Assembly (NCBI GenBank): GCA_022795445.1
Contig: JAAWGR010000012.1
Location: forward strand, 1 to 54,182
DNA length: 54,182 bases
Direction of reading: 5' to 3'
From: Oscillibacter sp.
GTDB lineage: Bacteria > Bacillota > Clostridia > Oscillospirales > Oscillospiraceae
The translations under genes were made by a program, and so were the position numbers. Below, one piece after another: positions 8,114-14,921 of the stretch (position 1 is the first letter of the stretch; every line of letters begins with the position of its first letter). The notes beneath the pieces are model-generated. The model ran no database searches and had not been told where the DNA came from. It worked only from the letters and a program-made list of their open reading frames with translations.

Positions 8114-8176
8114 ACCAAAAGGTATATACTGCATAACGAATCGAGACTTCTCAAGAGGTCTCGATTTTTTTATAAT
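8114..8176 (+). promoter_or_regulatory. Promoter element copy 2, also a likely terminator
   Basis: ACCAAAAGGTATATACTGC at 8114-8132, then ATAACGAATCG, a perfect 9-bp inverted repeat AATCGAGAC / GTCTCGATT (8139-8147 with 8158-8166), a T7 run and TATAAT at 8171-8176. Motif and TATAAT are 57 nt apart as in copy 1, while the stem bases differ but stay paired. The hairpin plus T-run could also terminate the LysR transcript. It lies 36 bp upstream of the truncated esterase at 8213. Confidence 0.6.
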
Positions 8177-8212
8177 AAAGCCATCCAAAGAGAAAGGAAA
8201 GGGGGAGACGCT

Positions 8213-8782
8213 ATGATAAGGCAGAGTATCGCCGCCCTTTTATTGGCACTGGTCATGACTGCCTGCGAACCGGTAGGCGCGGAGGAGGCCGAGAACGTGA
8301 AATTGGCCAGCAGCGCTGCCTATATGGCAGACACCAGAATCGAAGACGTCGTCGCAGACCCGGTTTTCGGCGATTGGGGACGGCTGATTTTCCCAGTGCA
8401 GGTCAGCTATTACTGCGGCGAAACTCTGGAAGATTTGAACCTAACGTGGTATCGAAACACTGACCCGGCGGCCTTCGGCGGGGACGACCTGCCCCGATCC
8501 AGTACAGTGGTAATGCAGTACACCGGACTAAACAAGTACAGTATCGACGATCCGCCTACCTATGCCTGTGTAGGCACGAACGACGGCATTGCCGGTTGGC
8601 AGCTTATAAAGCGCCGCGTAGACGCGATGGCTGCCGCGGGTATCGATACAGAGTTTCATGCTTACGAGGGTCTGGGCCATGGCTTTGGACTGGGGATCGG
8701 CACCGTAGCTGAGGGCTGGATCAACGACGCAATTGTGTTTTGGGAAAACCATATGGAATCAATCGAGAGGAGAAAAACATGA
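8213..8782 (+). CDS. Internally deleted lipoprotein esterase (no nucleophile)
   Basis: A 189-residue exported protein with a signal peptide ending VMTAC (probable lipobox). The first part matches the start of secreted acetyl-esterase-like alpha/beta hydrolases. The last part, from DDLPRSSTVVMQYTG on, carries their acid loop (CVGTNDGIAGW) and catalytic His (EGLGHGFGLGIG). The central segment, where GxSxG and the oxyanion loop should be, is missing: the junction falls near residues 80-95, after LNLTWYRN. Known relatives are roughly 300 residues long, so an in-frame internal deletion is likely and esterase activity is unlikely. The reading frame, the ribosome site GGGGGAGA and the overlap with the next gene are intact. 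Confidence 0.75.
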   Translation: MIRQSIAALLLALVMTACEPVGAEEAENVKLASSAAYMADTRIEDVVADPVFGDWGRLIFPVQVSYYCGETLEDLNLTWYRNTDPAAFGGDDLPRSSTVVMQYTGLNKYSIDDPPTYACVGTNDGIAGWQLIKRRVDAMAAAGIDTEFHAYEGLGHGFGLGIGTVAEGWINDAIVFWENHMESIERRKT

Positions 8783-9948
8783 ACAATTTTATCTTTGAGA
8801 ATGCCACTAAGGTAATTTTCGGCAAGGGCTGTGTGAAGGAATATCTCCGCTGCCTTTCCAGCCACTATGGTCCCAACGTCTTGCTGGCTTACGGCGGAGG
8901 TTCCATCAAACGGAACGGCGTCTATGATGAGGTGTACAAGGCCCTCCGGGATGCCGGGAAGAACATTTTTGAATTCTCAGGCATCATGCCCAATCCCACC
9001 TATGCCAAGGTCTTGGAGGGTGCCAAACTGGTGCGGGAAAACCAGGTTGATCTGCTCCTGGCTGTAGGCGGCGGCAGCGTTATGGATTGCTGTAAGGCCG
9101 TATCCATGGCGGCAGTCTATCAGGGTGATCTTTGGGCGGACTTCTGGGCTCGGCCCGGTGTGGTGGACTTTGAGCCGGTTCCTCTGGGTATGGTGGTCAC
9201 GGTTTCCGGCACAGGCAGCGAATGCAACGGCGGAGCCGTCATCACGAATGAGGCTTTGAAAATCAAAACAGGCCGGGACTACCCCAAATGCAATGCCAGA
9301 TTTACCCTGATGGACCCCGCTTATACCTTCAGTGTGCCAGCTTTCCAAATGGTTTCCGGCGGCTTTGAGACACTGAGCCATATAATGGAGATCTATTTCA
9401 GTGCGCCAGATAAGGAAAACGTTTCCGACGACATTGCGGAAGCTTTGATGCGGGGGGTTATCCGGGACCTGCGGGCGGCGATTGCCAATCGGAAGGACTA
9501 CGCTGCCCGGAGCAACCTTATGTGGGAAGCGACGATGGCGGAAAACCGTATCCTCAAACTGGGGAAGCAGACGGATTTCCAGTGCCACATGATGGAGCAC
9601 CAGTTAGGAGCCTACACAAACTGCAACCACGGCGCGGGCCTGGCAGTGCTGCATCCAGCTTACTATCGGATGATCTGCAACGCTGGGGTGAAAAAGTTTG
9701 CCCGCTTTGCTGTCCGAGTCTGGGATATCCCGACCGAAAACAAGAGTAGAGAAGAACTGGCACATGCAGGCGTGGAGGCGTTAGCGGACTTCATTAAAGA
9801 AATCGGACTTCCCGTCACGCTGCGGGAACTGGGGATAACGGAAGAAACGCCCCTGGAGGAGATTGCAAACTCTGTTCCTTTGGCGCCCGGCAGTTATGGA
9901 AAGCTGACCCATAAGGATGTGCTGGCAATTTTCCGGGAGTGCTTTTGA
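8779..9948 (+). CDS. Iron-containing alcohol dehydrogenase
   Basis: A 389-residue NAD(P)-dependent iron-type alcohol/butanol dehydrogenase family enzyme. The nucleotide domain shows LLAYGGGSIKRNGVYDEV and AVGGGSVMDCCKAVS, then TVSGTGSECNGGAV. Metal-site motifs are conserved: GGFETLSHIMEIY (Glu at the usual Asp position, plus His), CHMMEHQLGAY and CNHGAGLAVLHP. It probably interconverts an aldehyde or ketone and an alcohol, completing the reductase set of the cluster. The ATG at 8779 overlaps the preceding stop (ATGA) and follows GAGAGGAGA. The paralogue at 5291 has lost three of the four ligands seen here. Confidence 0.92.
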   Translation: MNNFIFENATKVIFGKGCVKEYLRCLSSHYGPNVLLAYGGGSIKRNGVYDEVYKALRDAGKNIFEFSGIMPNPTYAKVLEGAKLVRENQVDLLLAVGGGSVMDCCKAVSMAAVYQGDLWADFWARPGVVDFEPVPLGMVVTVSGTGSECNGGAVITNEALKIKTGRDYPKCNARFTLMDPAYTFSVPAFQMVSGGFETLSHIMEIYFSAPDKENVSDDIAEALMRGVIRDLRAAIANRKDYAARSNLMWEATMAENRILKLGKQTDFQCHMMEHQLGAYTNCNHGAGLAVLHPAYYRMICNAGVKKFARFAVRVWDIPTENKSREELAHAGVEALADFIKEIGLPVTLRELGITEETPLEEIANSVPLAPGSYGKLTHKDVLAIFRECF

Positions 9949-10019
9949 TAGTGAGACATATGGAATTTTATGCGCTGCCTGATCGGTTTGATTGGGTGGC
10001 GCTGCATCTGCGTCACCTC

Positions 10020-10048
10020 TTGCAGAGCGGTGCAAATTGTGCTAAAAT
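10020..10048 (+). promoter_or_regulatory. Sigma-A promoter for the thioesterase gene
   Basis: TTGCAG (10020-10025), 17-bp spacer, TAAAAT (10043-10048) with an extended TGC in front of the -10. It lies 39 bp before the start at 10087. Confidence 0.5.
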
Positions 10049-10086
10049 AACAGAAATTTTGTACAACCGCAAAGGAGCCGCATGTT

Positions 10087-10833
10087 ATGGAACCCTTTCA
10101 ACAGGCTTTGACCGAAAACAGCTATATGCGCCAGGAGGAACTGGTTTTTTGGGACTGTGACCGCGAAAAACGTGTCCGGGTCGCCGCTTTGCTGAGTAAG
10201 CTCGGCGCTTTCGCCGGCTATGACTACGACGCCCGCGGCCTGACTCATGAAAAACTGTACGCTATGGGCGAAGTATTTCTTCTCTCCCGCGCCGCCCTGT
10301 GCATCCACCGCTGCCCGATGGCCCGGGACGTGCTGACCATCACCACCTGGGAGAACGGTGTGAAAGGCGCACATATGCAGCGTGTCTACGAGATGGCTGA
10401 TCAGGCCGGACGGCTCTGCGTCAGCGCCAAAAGCGACTGGATTCTTATGAACCCCGCCACCCGTAAAATTGCCCGCCCCAATACATTCACCGCAAAGCCC
10501 CTCACCGTCTGCCCCAAGGAGATCGACTGCCCGGACCCCAAAAAAATCCTCCTGCCCAAGGAGGGCCTGGAGGAGCTGGGAACCCGCTGCGTCCGCTGGT
10601 CCGACCTGGACGGCAACGGCCATCTTTTCAGCGGCAACTACGGCGACTATGTTTGGGACGCCTTGCCAGAAGACCTGCAATCCCAAACGCCCCGGGAGTT
10701 TTTCATCAATTATAACCGGGAAGCTGCACTCGGTGATGAGCTGCGCTTCACAGGCTTCCGCGAGGGGAAAACCTACCGTATGGAGGGTATTGGGCCGAAT
10801 GGCGTCTGTTTTACGGCACTCTGCGTATTTTAA
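10087..10833 (+). CDS. Acyl-ACP thioesterase family protein
   Basis: A 248-residue double hot-dog-fold protein of the bacterial FatA/FatB-like acyl-ACP thioesterase family (Pfam PF01643). Such enzymes release fatty acids from acyl carrier protein in the cytosol. The N-terminal hot dog includes WDCDREKRVRVAALLSKLGAFAG. The C-terminal one carries SDLDGNGHLFSGNYGDYVWD, which corresponds to the family's D-x-N-x-H-x-N-x-x-Y catalytic region. The second Asn of the canonical HVNN is replaced by Ser-Gly. GCAAAGGAG precedes the ATG. It is monocistronic and ends at a shared terminator facing the next gene. Confidence 0.85.
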   Translation: MEPFQQALTENSYMRQEELVFWDCDREKRVRVAALLSKLGAFAGYDYDARGLTHEKLYAMGEVFLLSRAALCIHRCPMARDVLTITTWENGVKGAHMQRVYEMADQAGRLCVSAKSDWILMNPATRKIARPNTFTAKPLTVCPKEIDCPDPKKILLPKEGLEELGTRCVRWSDLDGNGHLFSGNYGDYVWDALPEDLQSQTPREFFINYNREAALGDELRFTGFREGKTYRMEGIGPNGVCFTALCVF

Positions 10834-10844
10834 CAGCACAAAAA

Positions 10845-10870
10845 CAGCCTGGGAGGTATCTCCCAGGCTG
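10845..10870 (-). terminator. Terminator between convergent genes
   Basis: Perfect 11-bp stem CAGCCTGGGAG / CTCCCAGGCTG with a 4-nt loop. Read on the minus strand it is followed by TTTTT, so it best serves the TPM gene; the thioesterase transcript also runs into it. Confidence 0.75.
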
Positions 10871-10883
10871 CATGTTTATCGTA

Positions 10884-11981
10884 TCAGCGTCTGCGCCCGC
10901 CGCCGCGGGAACCGCCGGTACGGTGCATCCCGCCGCTGCTGCTGCGCTTCACGCCGCCGGAGCTGGTGCGCCGCGCACCGCCGGACGAACTGGGGCGTGC
11001 AGTACGGCCCGCGCCGCCGCCGAAAGAACCGCCGCTGCTGAAGGTACTCTTAGAACTGCGCCCGGCCCCACCGCCGAAGGAGCCGCCGCCGCTGAAGGAA
11101 CCGGAACTGCGTCCGGCTCCGCCGCCGAACAGTCCGCCGCTTTGGGGCGGCCTGGGGGCTCTGGGAGGCGGGGGAGACCGCCGTACCCTGGGACGGCCCC
11201 AGAAAATGGGGTAGTATCTGGGTGGGGGAGGCATTCCGGGGCCAAGGTACCGCCGCCGGTAACGCTGGTAGCGGAAGGCGTCGGCGGCAATCCACCAGAC
11301 CGCCAGCACAAAGATCAAAATCGCCAGTCCGCCCAAGAGGACAGCCGAACCAGCAACCGCGCCTGCGGTGGAGGCATAGCCTCCGGCGAGGGCGTTATAG
11401 CTTCCGCTGGTATCGGGGAAGTACCCAGGCTGGATGGTCACGCTGTAAAGCCCCTGGAAGTAGGCGATCAAGGCGTCGAAGGTGTCCCGGACGGCTTGGT
11501 CGTACTGCTTTGCGGCAAAACCGGATTCCAGCGTATCCAGCACTGTGCTTTCGATCCGGGCCTGTTGGGCGTCGGAAAACCCTCTTCCCCAGGCGACGTA
11601 GTAATCGCCGTCCGGCACGCCATAGTAGAGGTTTTCCAGGGCCAGTACCAGCAGGATACCATTATTCCGTTCCCGGGAGCCGATGCCCAGGCGGGTGAAC
11701 AGTTCCTCGGCATAATCGGCGATATCGGCGCTGCCGGTGGTCTTTACCACGTCGACAACGATTTGCGCCCCCGTCTGGGCAAAGAGGGATTCGTTCACCT
11801 CCTCCACATATTTAATGGTATCTTGGGTGAGTACGCTGCCTTCGTTGTGGACGACATAGTTGAAATCCCCGGTGATCCCGGCTTCTCCGGCAGGCTTGCG
11901 GGCCTGCCCCAAGGCGATGCCCGCAAGGATCGCCAGGACCATGATGACCGCCGCAACGGGGCGTTTTTGCAAAAATTTCAT
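10884..11981 (-). CDS. TPM domain membrane protein with Gly/Ser/Arg-rich tail
   Basis: A 365-residue protein of the YgcG/TPM_phosphatase type. Residues 8-25 form an N-terminal membrane anchor. A TPM domain follows (about 38-180), with NEGSVLTQDTIKYVEEVNES, GAQIVVDVV and RNNGILLVLALE. A second transmembrane helix lies at about 210-235. The tail is Pro/Arg then Gly/Ser repeats such as SSGGSFGGGAGR, a low-complexity, very basic region. TPM domains are linked to membrane-protein quality control or phosphatase-like activity; the exact role is unknown. It is followed at 4 bp spacing by nothing on its own strand but preceded by the XRE gene, with which it may be cotranscribed. Confidence 0.8.
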   Translation of the reverse strand: MKFLQKRPVAAVIMVLAILAGIALGQARKPAGEAGITGDFNYVVHNEGSVLTQDTIKYVEEVNESLFAQTGAQIVVDVVKTTGSADIADYAEELFTRLGIGSRERNNGILLVLALENLYYGVPDGDYYVAWGRGFSDAQQARIESTVLDTLESGFAAKQYDQAVRDTFDALIAYFQGLYSVTIQPGYFPDTSGSYNALAGGYASTAGAVAGSAVLLGGLAILIFVLAVWWIAADAFRYQRYRRRYLGPGMPPPPRYYPIFWGRPRVRRSPPPPRAPRPPQSGGLFGGGAGRSSGSFSGGGSFGGGAGRSSKSTFSSGGSFGGGAGRTARPSSSGGARRTSSGGVKRSSSGGMHRTGGSRGGGRRR

Positions 11982-11985
11982 AGGC

Positions 11986-12222
11986 TCAACCCTCTGCTTT
12001 GCTGGAATGGAAGTCCGGCTCGTCTGTCCGGCCTACGAGATAGTCGATGGATACTTGATAATAGTCGGCGATTGCGATTAGCTTTTTCACGCCTGGCTCA
12101 TGTTCGCCAGTTTCATAACACTGATAACCACGAATAGAAATACCAAGCAATTTAGCAAGTTCCCGTTGGTAAAGCCGACGTTCAGTTCGCAATGTTTTTA
12201 GCCGTTCTGGAAATGTGGGCAT
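11986..12222 (-). CDS. XRE-family helix-turn-helix regulator
   Basis: A 78-residue DNA-binding protein consisting almost entirely of one Cro/C1-type helix-turn-helix: ERLKTLRTERRLYQRELAKL, GISIRGYQCYETGEHEPG and LIAIADYYQVSIDYLVGRTD. AAGGGGTG precedes the ATG. It is divergent from the small gene at 12294 and the TPM gene begins 4 bp after its stop. A dyad overlapping the divergent promoter suggests that it represses its neighbour, and possibly itself. Confidence 0.88.
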   Translation of the reverse strand: MPTFPERLKTLRTERRLYQRELAKLLGISIRGYQCYETGEHEPGVKKLIAIADYYQVSIDYLVGRTDEPDFHSSKAEG

Positions 12223-12232
12223 ACTTCACCCC

Positions 12233-12261
12233 TTGACACGCATGATAATTAGTATTATAAT
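12233..12261 (+). promoter_or_regulatory. Strong sigma-A promoter with overlapping operator dyad
   Basis: Consensus TTGACA (12233-12238), 17-bp spacer, consensus TATAAT (12256-12261). The inverted repeat ATAAT-TAGT-ATTAT (12245-12258) overlaps the -10, an arrangement suited to repression by the XRE protein encoded on the opposite strand. Confidence 0.75.
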
Positions 12262-12293
12262 GAATGAAAAGTAAAATAAAGGAGGGATTTGTC

Positions 12294-12548
12294 ATGTCCG
12301 AACTCATGGAATTGCTCTATGACTACGCCCGTGAACACGGTCTCAGCCGCTATATCAACCAAGAGGACTACCAGCAGCTGGAAGATTTGGAAAGCAAGAG
12401 CTTATCCAGCCTGTGCCGCAGCCTTTCCGCCGCGCAGGCTGAAGCGCTGGAAACCTACCAGCACACTTCCTACGGGCAAAAGCAGCTGGAACTGGAAGCC
12501 ATGTTTCAAGCCGGATTTGAAGTCGCGTTAAAGCTCCATACACTTTAA
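12294..12548 (+). CDS. Small helical protein of unknown function
   Basis: An 84-residue, largely alpha-helical acidic protein (MSELMELLYDYAREHGLSRY at the start). I do not recognise a characterised family, though it resembles DUF6809-type small proteins of gut clostridia. GGAGGG at 12281-12286 fixes the ATG at 12294 rather than the earlier one at 12264. It is driven by a near-perfect promoter that overlaps an XRE-type operator and is divergent from that repressor, so it is probably the repressor's main target. Its stop overlaps the TelA stop on the other strand by three bases. Confidence 0.7.
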   Translation: MSELMELLYDYAREHGLSRYINQEDYQQLEDLESKSLSSLCRSLSAAQAEALETYQHTSYGQKQLELEAMFQAGFEVALKLHTL

Positions 12549-13717
12549 TTGTGCAGTTCCATCAGCTTCTGCCGCAGCTCGCCTTCGATGCGGCCCAGTT
12601 CCGCCTCGGCGGCCTTGCGCTTCTGCGCGCCGTCCCGCTGGATGTTCAGAACCTCGTCCAGGGTGGAGATTAACTGCTGGTTCGTATGCTGGAGCGTCTC
12701 GATGTCCACGACACTGCGCTCGGCCTCCCGGGCGGTCTGGATAGTGCCCATTTTCAGCATATCGGCGTTCTTTTTCAGCAGCTCGTTGGTCATCTCGGTC
12801 ACGGCGCTCTGAGCCGCGGTCGCCTGACGGCTGTGCTCCATGCCCAGCGCCAAAACCATCTGGCTCTTCCAAAGCGGGATGGTATTCACCAGAGAGGACT
12901 GGATTTTTTCCACCATCAAGGTATCGTTGTTTTGCAGCAGCCGGGTCTGGGGCCCCATCTGGATGGAGATCACGCGGGTCAGCTCCAGGTCGTGGATTTT
13001 CTTCTCGAACCGCTCGCACATCTGCACCATGTCGTTGTACCGCTGGGCATCCTCCTGCGCGCCGGTCTGTTCGGCCTTGGCGCGGAGCTGTTCCAGCTCA
13101 TTTGCCCGCACGGAGTTCAGCTTTTTCTTCCCCGCCAGGATATACATGGTCAGTTCCTTGTAATATTTCAGGTTCAGCTCATACATCTGATCAAACATCG
13201 CAATGTCCTTCATCAGCGTAATCTGATGCTGTTCCAGCTCCCGGGAGATCTTGTCGACGTTCGTCTCCACCTTGGAATACTGGGCCTTCATGGCTTCCAG
13301 CTTATTCCCGACCTTCTTGAACTTGCCGAACAAGCCCTTCTTCTCCTCCTCCTCGCCGAAGCCCTTCAGCTCCACGACGAGTTCGGAGAGGGACTTGCCG
13401 ATCTCGCCCAGGTCCTTGGTCCGCACGGAGCTGAGGGCGTTTTCAGAGAACCCGGCGATTTTCTTCTGCGCCTGTCCGCCGTAGTTCAGGATGGCGCTGG
13501 AATCCATAATGTCGATTTTCTGGGAGAAGTCGTCCACGGCTTTCTTTTCCGCGTCGGACAGCATAGAATCGTCCAATTCGACCGGCTTGATCTCCGGCTT
13601 TGCAGGTTCCGGGGCGATGGGCGAATCGGCTTCGAGCCCCAGGCTCAGCTCAGGGATGGCTTCTTCCGCCGCAGGGGCGTTGCCGAAGCTCAGCTCGGGG
13701 AAACCATTGTCACTCAT
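12545..13717 (-). CDS. TelA family (toxic anion resistance) protein
   Basis: A 390-residue cytosolic protein of the TelA/YceH family, named for tellurite resistance but widely present near cell-envelope stress genes. Residues 1-45 are an acidic, Pro-rich leader with two FPELS/IPELS repeats. The family domain follows with long helices: KIDIMDSSAILNYGGQAQKK, GLFGKFKKVGNKLEAM, VDKISRELEQHQITLMKDI and IPLWKSQMVLALG near the C-terminal third. GGAGG eight bases upstream supports the ATG at 13717; the ATG 15 bases further up overlaps that site. It forms an operon with the small membrane protein and XpaC-like gene upstream. Confidence 0.9.
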   Translation of the reverse strand: MSDNGFPELSFGNAPAAEEAIPELSLGLEADSPIAPEPAKPEIKPVELDDSMLSDAEKKAVDDFSQKIDIMDSSAILNYGGQAQKKIAGFSENALSSVRTKDLGEIGKSLSELVVELKGFGEEEEKKGLFGKFKKVGNKLEAMKAQYSKVETNVDKISRELEQHQITLMKDIAMFDQMYELNLKYYKELTMYILAGKKKLNSVRANELEQLRAKAEQTGAQEDAQRYNDMVQMCERFEKKIHDLELTRVISIQMGPQTRLLQNNDTLMVEKIQSSLVNTIPLWKSQMVLALGMEHSRQATAAQSAVTEMTNELLKKNADMLKMGTIQTAREAERSVVDIETLQHTNQQLISTLDEVLNIQRDGAQKRKAAEAELGRIEGELRQKLMELHN

Positions 13718-13777
13718 TGTCTTTACCTCCATTTTAATGTCGTATTTATCTAAATCGTCTGCCAGAAACGTCTGGGG

Positions 13778-13951
13778 TTACTCTCTGGATGCTAAAATGT
13801 GGCAGATGCAGCCCACCGTCCAGATACCGCCAAGGACGGTATAAAGGATGTTGATTCTTTCCCCCTGGAACAGGCCCAGGTAGAGGAACAAAACGGCGCA
13901 AAGGCCGGTAATCAAAGCCATAGAGCTGTGGGAGAATTTGTTTCCTCTCAT
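13778..13951 (-). CDS. Small two-helix membrane protein
   Basis: A 57-residue protein with two hydrophobic segments (residues 13-29 and 34-50) separated by QGERIN. GAGGTG seven bases upstream supports the ATG at 13951; a TTG 15 bases earlier is less likely. It sits between the XpaC-like and TelA genes on the same strand, 11 bp from the former, and so is probably part of the same membrane-associated operon. No family is recognised. Confidence 0.65.
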   Translation of the reverse strand: MRGNKFSHSSMALITGLCAVLFLYLGLFQGERINILYTVLGGIWTVGCICHILASRE

Positions 13952-13962
13952 AATGCGGCACC

Positions 13963-14655
13963 TCAAAATTCCAAATGAATGTCGTTGGGACTGTCCTGTA
14001 CGCTGCTGGATCCTGAGAGGCCCTCCCGGGCCATCATGGCTTCCAGGACAGCAATCTCGGCGGAGACGTCCATCGCGTCGGCGCCATAGAGGCTGTCAAG
14101 TTGTTTTTCAAAGGCTCCCGCGACGCTGTGGATCATGGTTTCGATTTTGGACAGCGTAGCGTGGATGTTCTGTCCAGAGACGCCTGTGCGGTTCATACGG
14201 TCATAGCTGTTCAGGAGTTTTAGCGTAGTGGGCAGGTAGTAGTCCATAAAGCGGTGGATTTGGGGGAGTTTCGACGGATTTTCCTGGACAGCCTGGAAAA
14301 TTTGCTGCGTAGCCCGTTCCAGGCGTGTGATATCGGTGGAAATGCCGGGAGCGGGGATGTTTGCGTTCAGGCGTTTCATTTCTGCAATGGACTCTGCGCC
14401 GTCCTGGAGCATTTTGGTCAGCTCTGTGTTAGCGGAGGCGGACGTTTGGGGGGCAGGTTCTGGGGAAGGTTTGGGATTGGCATCAAGGCTTTCGCCCCGG
14501 CAAAGCAGGCTGACTGCGGAGAAAATGAGGAGTGAAACGACTGCCATGCAGATATAGTGGGAAGGGGTACGCAACGGCAGCAGCAAGCCGCTCAACACCC
14601 ACAGCACCGCCACTGCATAGAAAGGTGCAACCGGTTTCCGTTTTTCAGCCGTCAT
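13963..14655 (-). CDS. XpaC-like (5-bromo-4-chloroindolyl phosphate hydrolysis) family protein
   Basis: A 230-residue protein with two N-terminal transmembrane segments (residues 9-26 and 33-50), a Pro-rich linker (PKPSPEPAPQTS) and a helical cytoplasmic domain (about 75-215). The helical domain contains QNPSKLPQIHRFMDYYLPTT-like sequence characteristic of XpaC domains, which commonly sit next to TelA genes. GAAGGAGG precedes the ATG. It is the promoter-proximal gene of the operon that ends with TelA. Molecular function is unknown; membrane stress is the usual association. Confidence 0.82.
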   Translation of the reverse strand: MTAEKRKPVAPFYAVAVLWVLSGLLLPLRTPSHYICMAVVSLLIFSAVSLLCRGESLDANPKPSPEPAPQTSASANTELTKMLQDGAESIAEMKRLNANIPAPGISTDITRLERATQQIFQAVQENPSKLPQIHRFMDYYLPTTLKLLNSYDRMNRTGVSGQNIHATLSKIETMIHSVAGAFEKQLDSLYGADAMDVSAEIAVLEAMMAREGLSGSSSVQDSPNDIHLEF

Positions 14656-14699
14656 AGGACAGCCCTCCTTCTTGAAAGGTTAAAACCTCGATTTTATCT

Positions 14700-14729
14700 A
14701 TTATACCCCCAGAAGGCCGTTATGGTCAA
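14700..14729 (-). promoter_or_regulatory. Promoter for the XpaC-TelA operon
   Basis: On the minus strand, TTGACC (14724-14729), 18-bp spacer and TATAAT (14700-14705), about 45 bp before the ATG at 14655. Confidence 0.6.
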
Positions 14730-14921
14730 GATGATTTCTTGTCATTGCTTCCTGAAAGCCGAATTGAAAAGGAAACAAATTCGTTTCCAAATGATACAAA
14801 AACGTTTCCACTTATTCACAGTTTGTTCATGAATGAAAAGGGGGTTTCCGTTATTTTATAGAGTAAGGGTGAACACCCGGAAAGAACCAGAGTTTTGCAT
14901 GTTTGCATGGAGGAAATTTGA

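Noticed and set aside
10872..12137. A plus-strand frame of 421 codons opposite the TPM gene
   Set aside because: Arises from the Gly/Ser/Arg-rich repeats of the TPM tail; no ribosome site or family.
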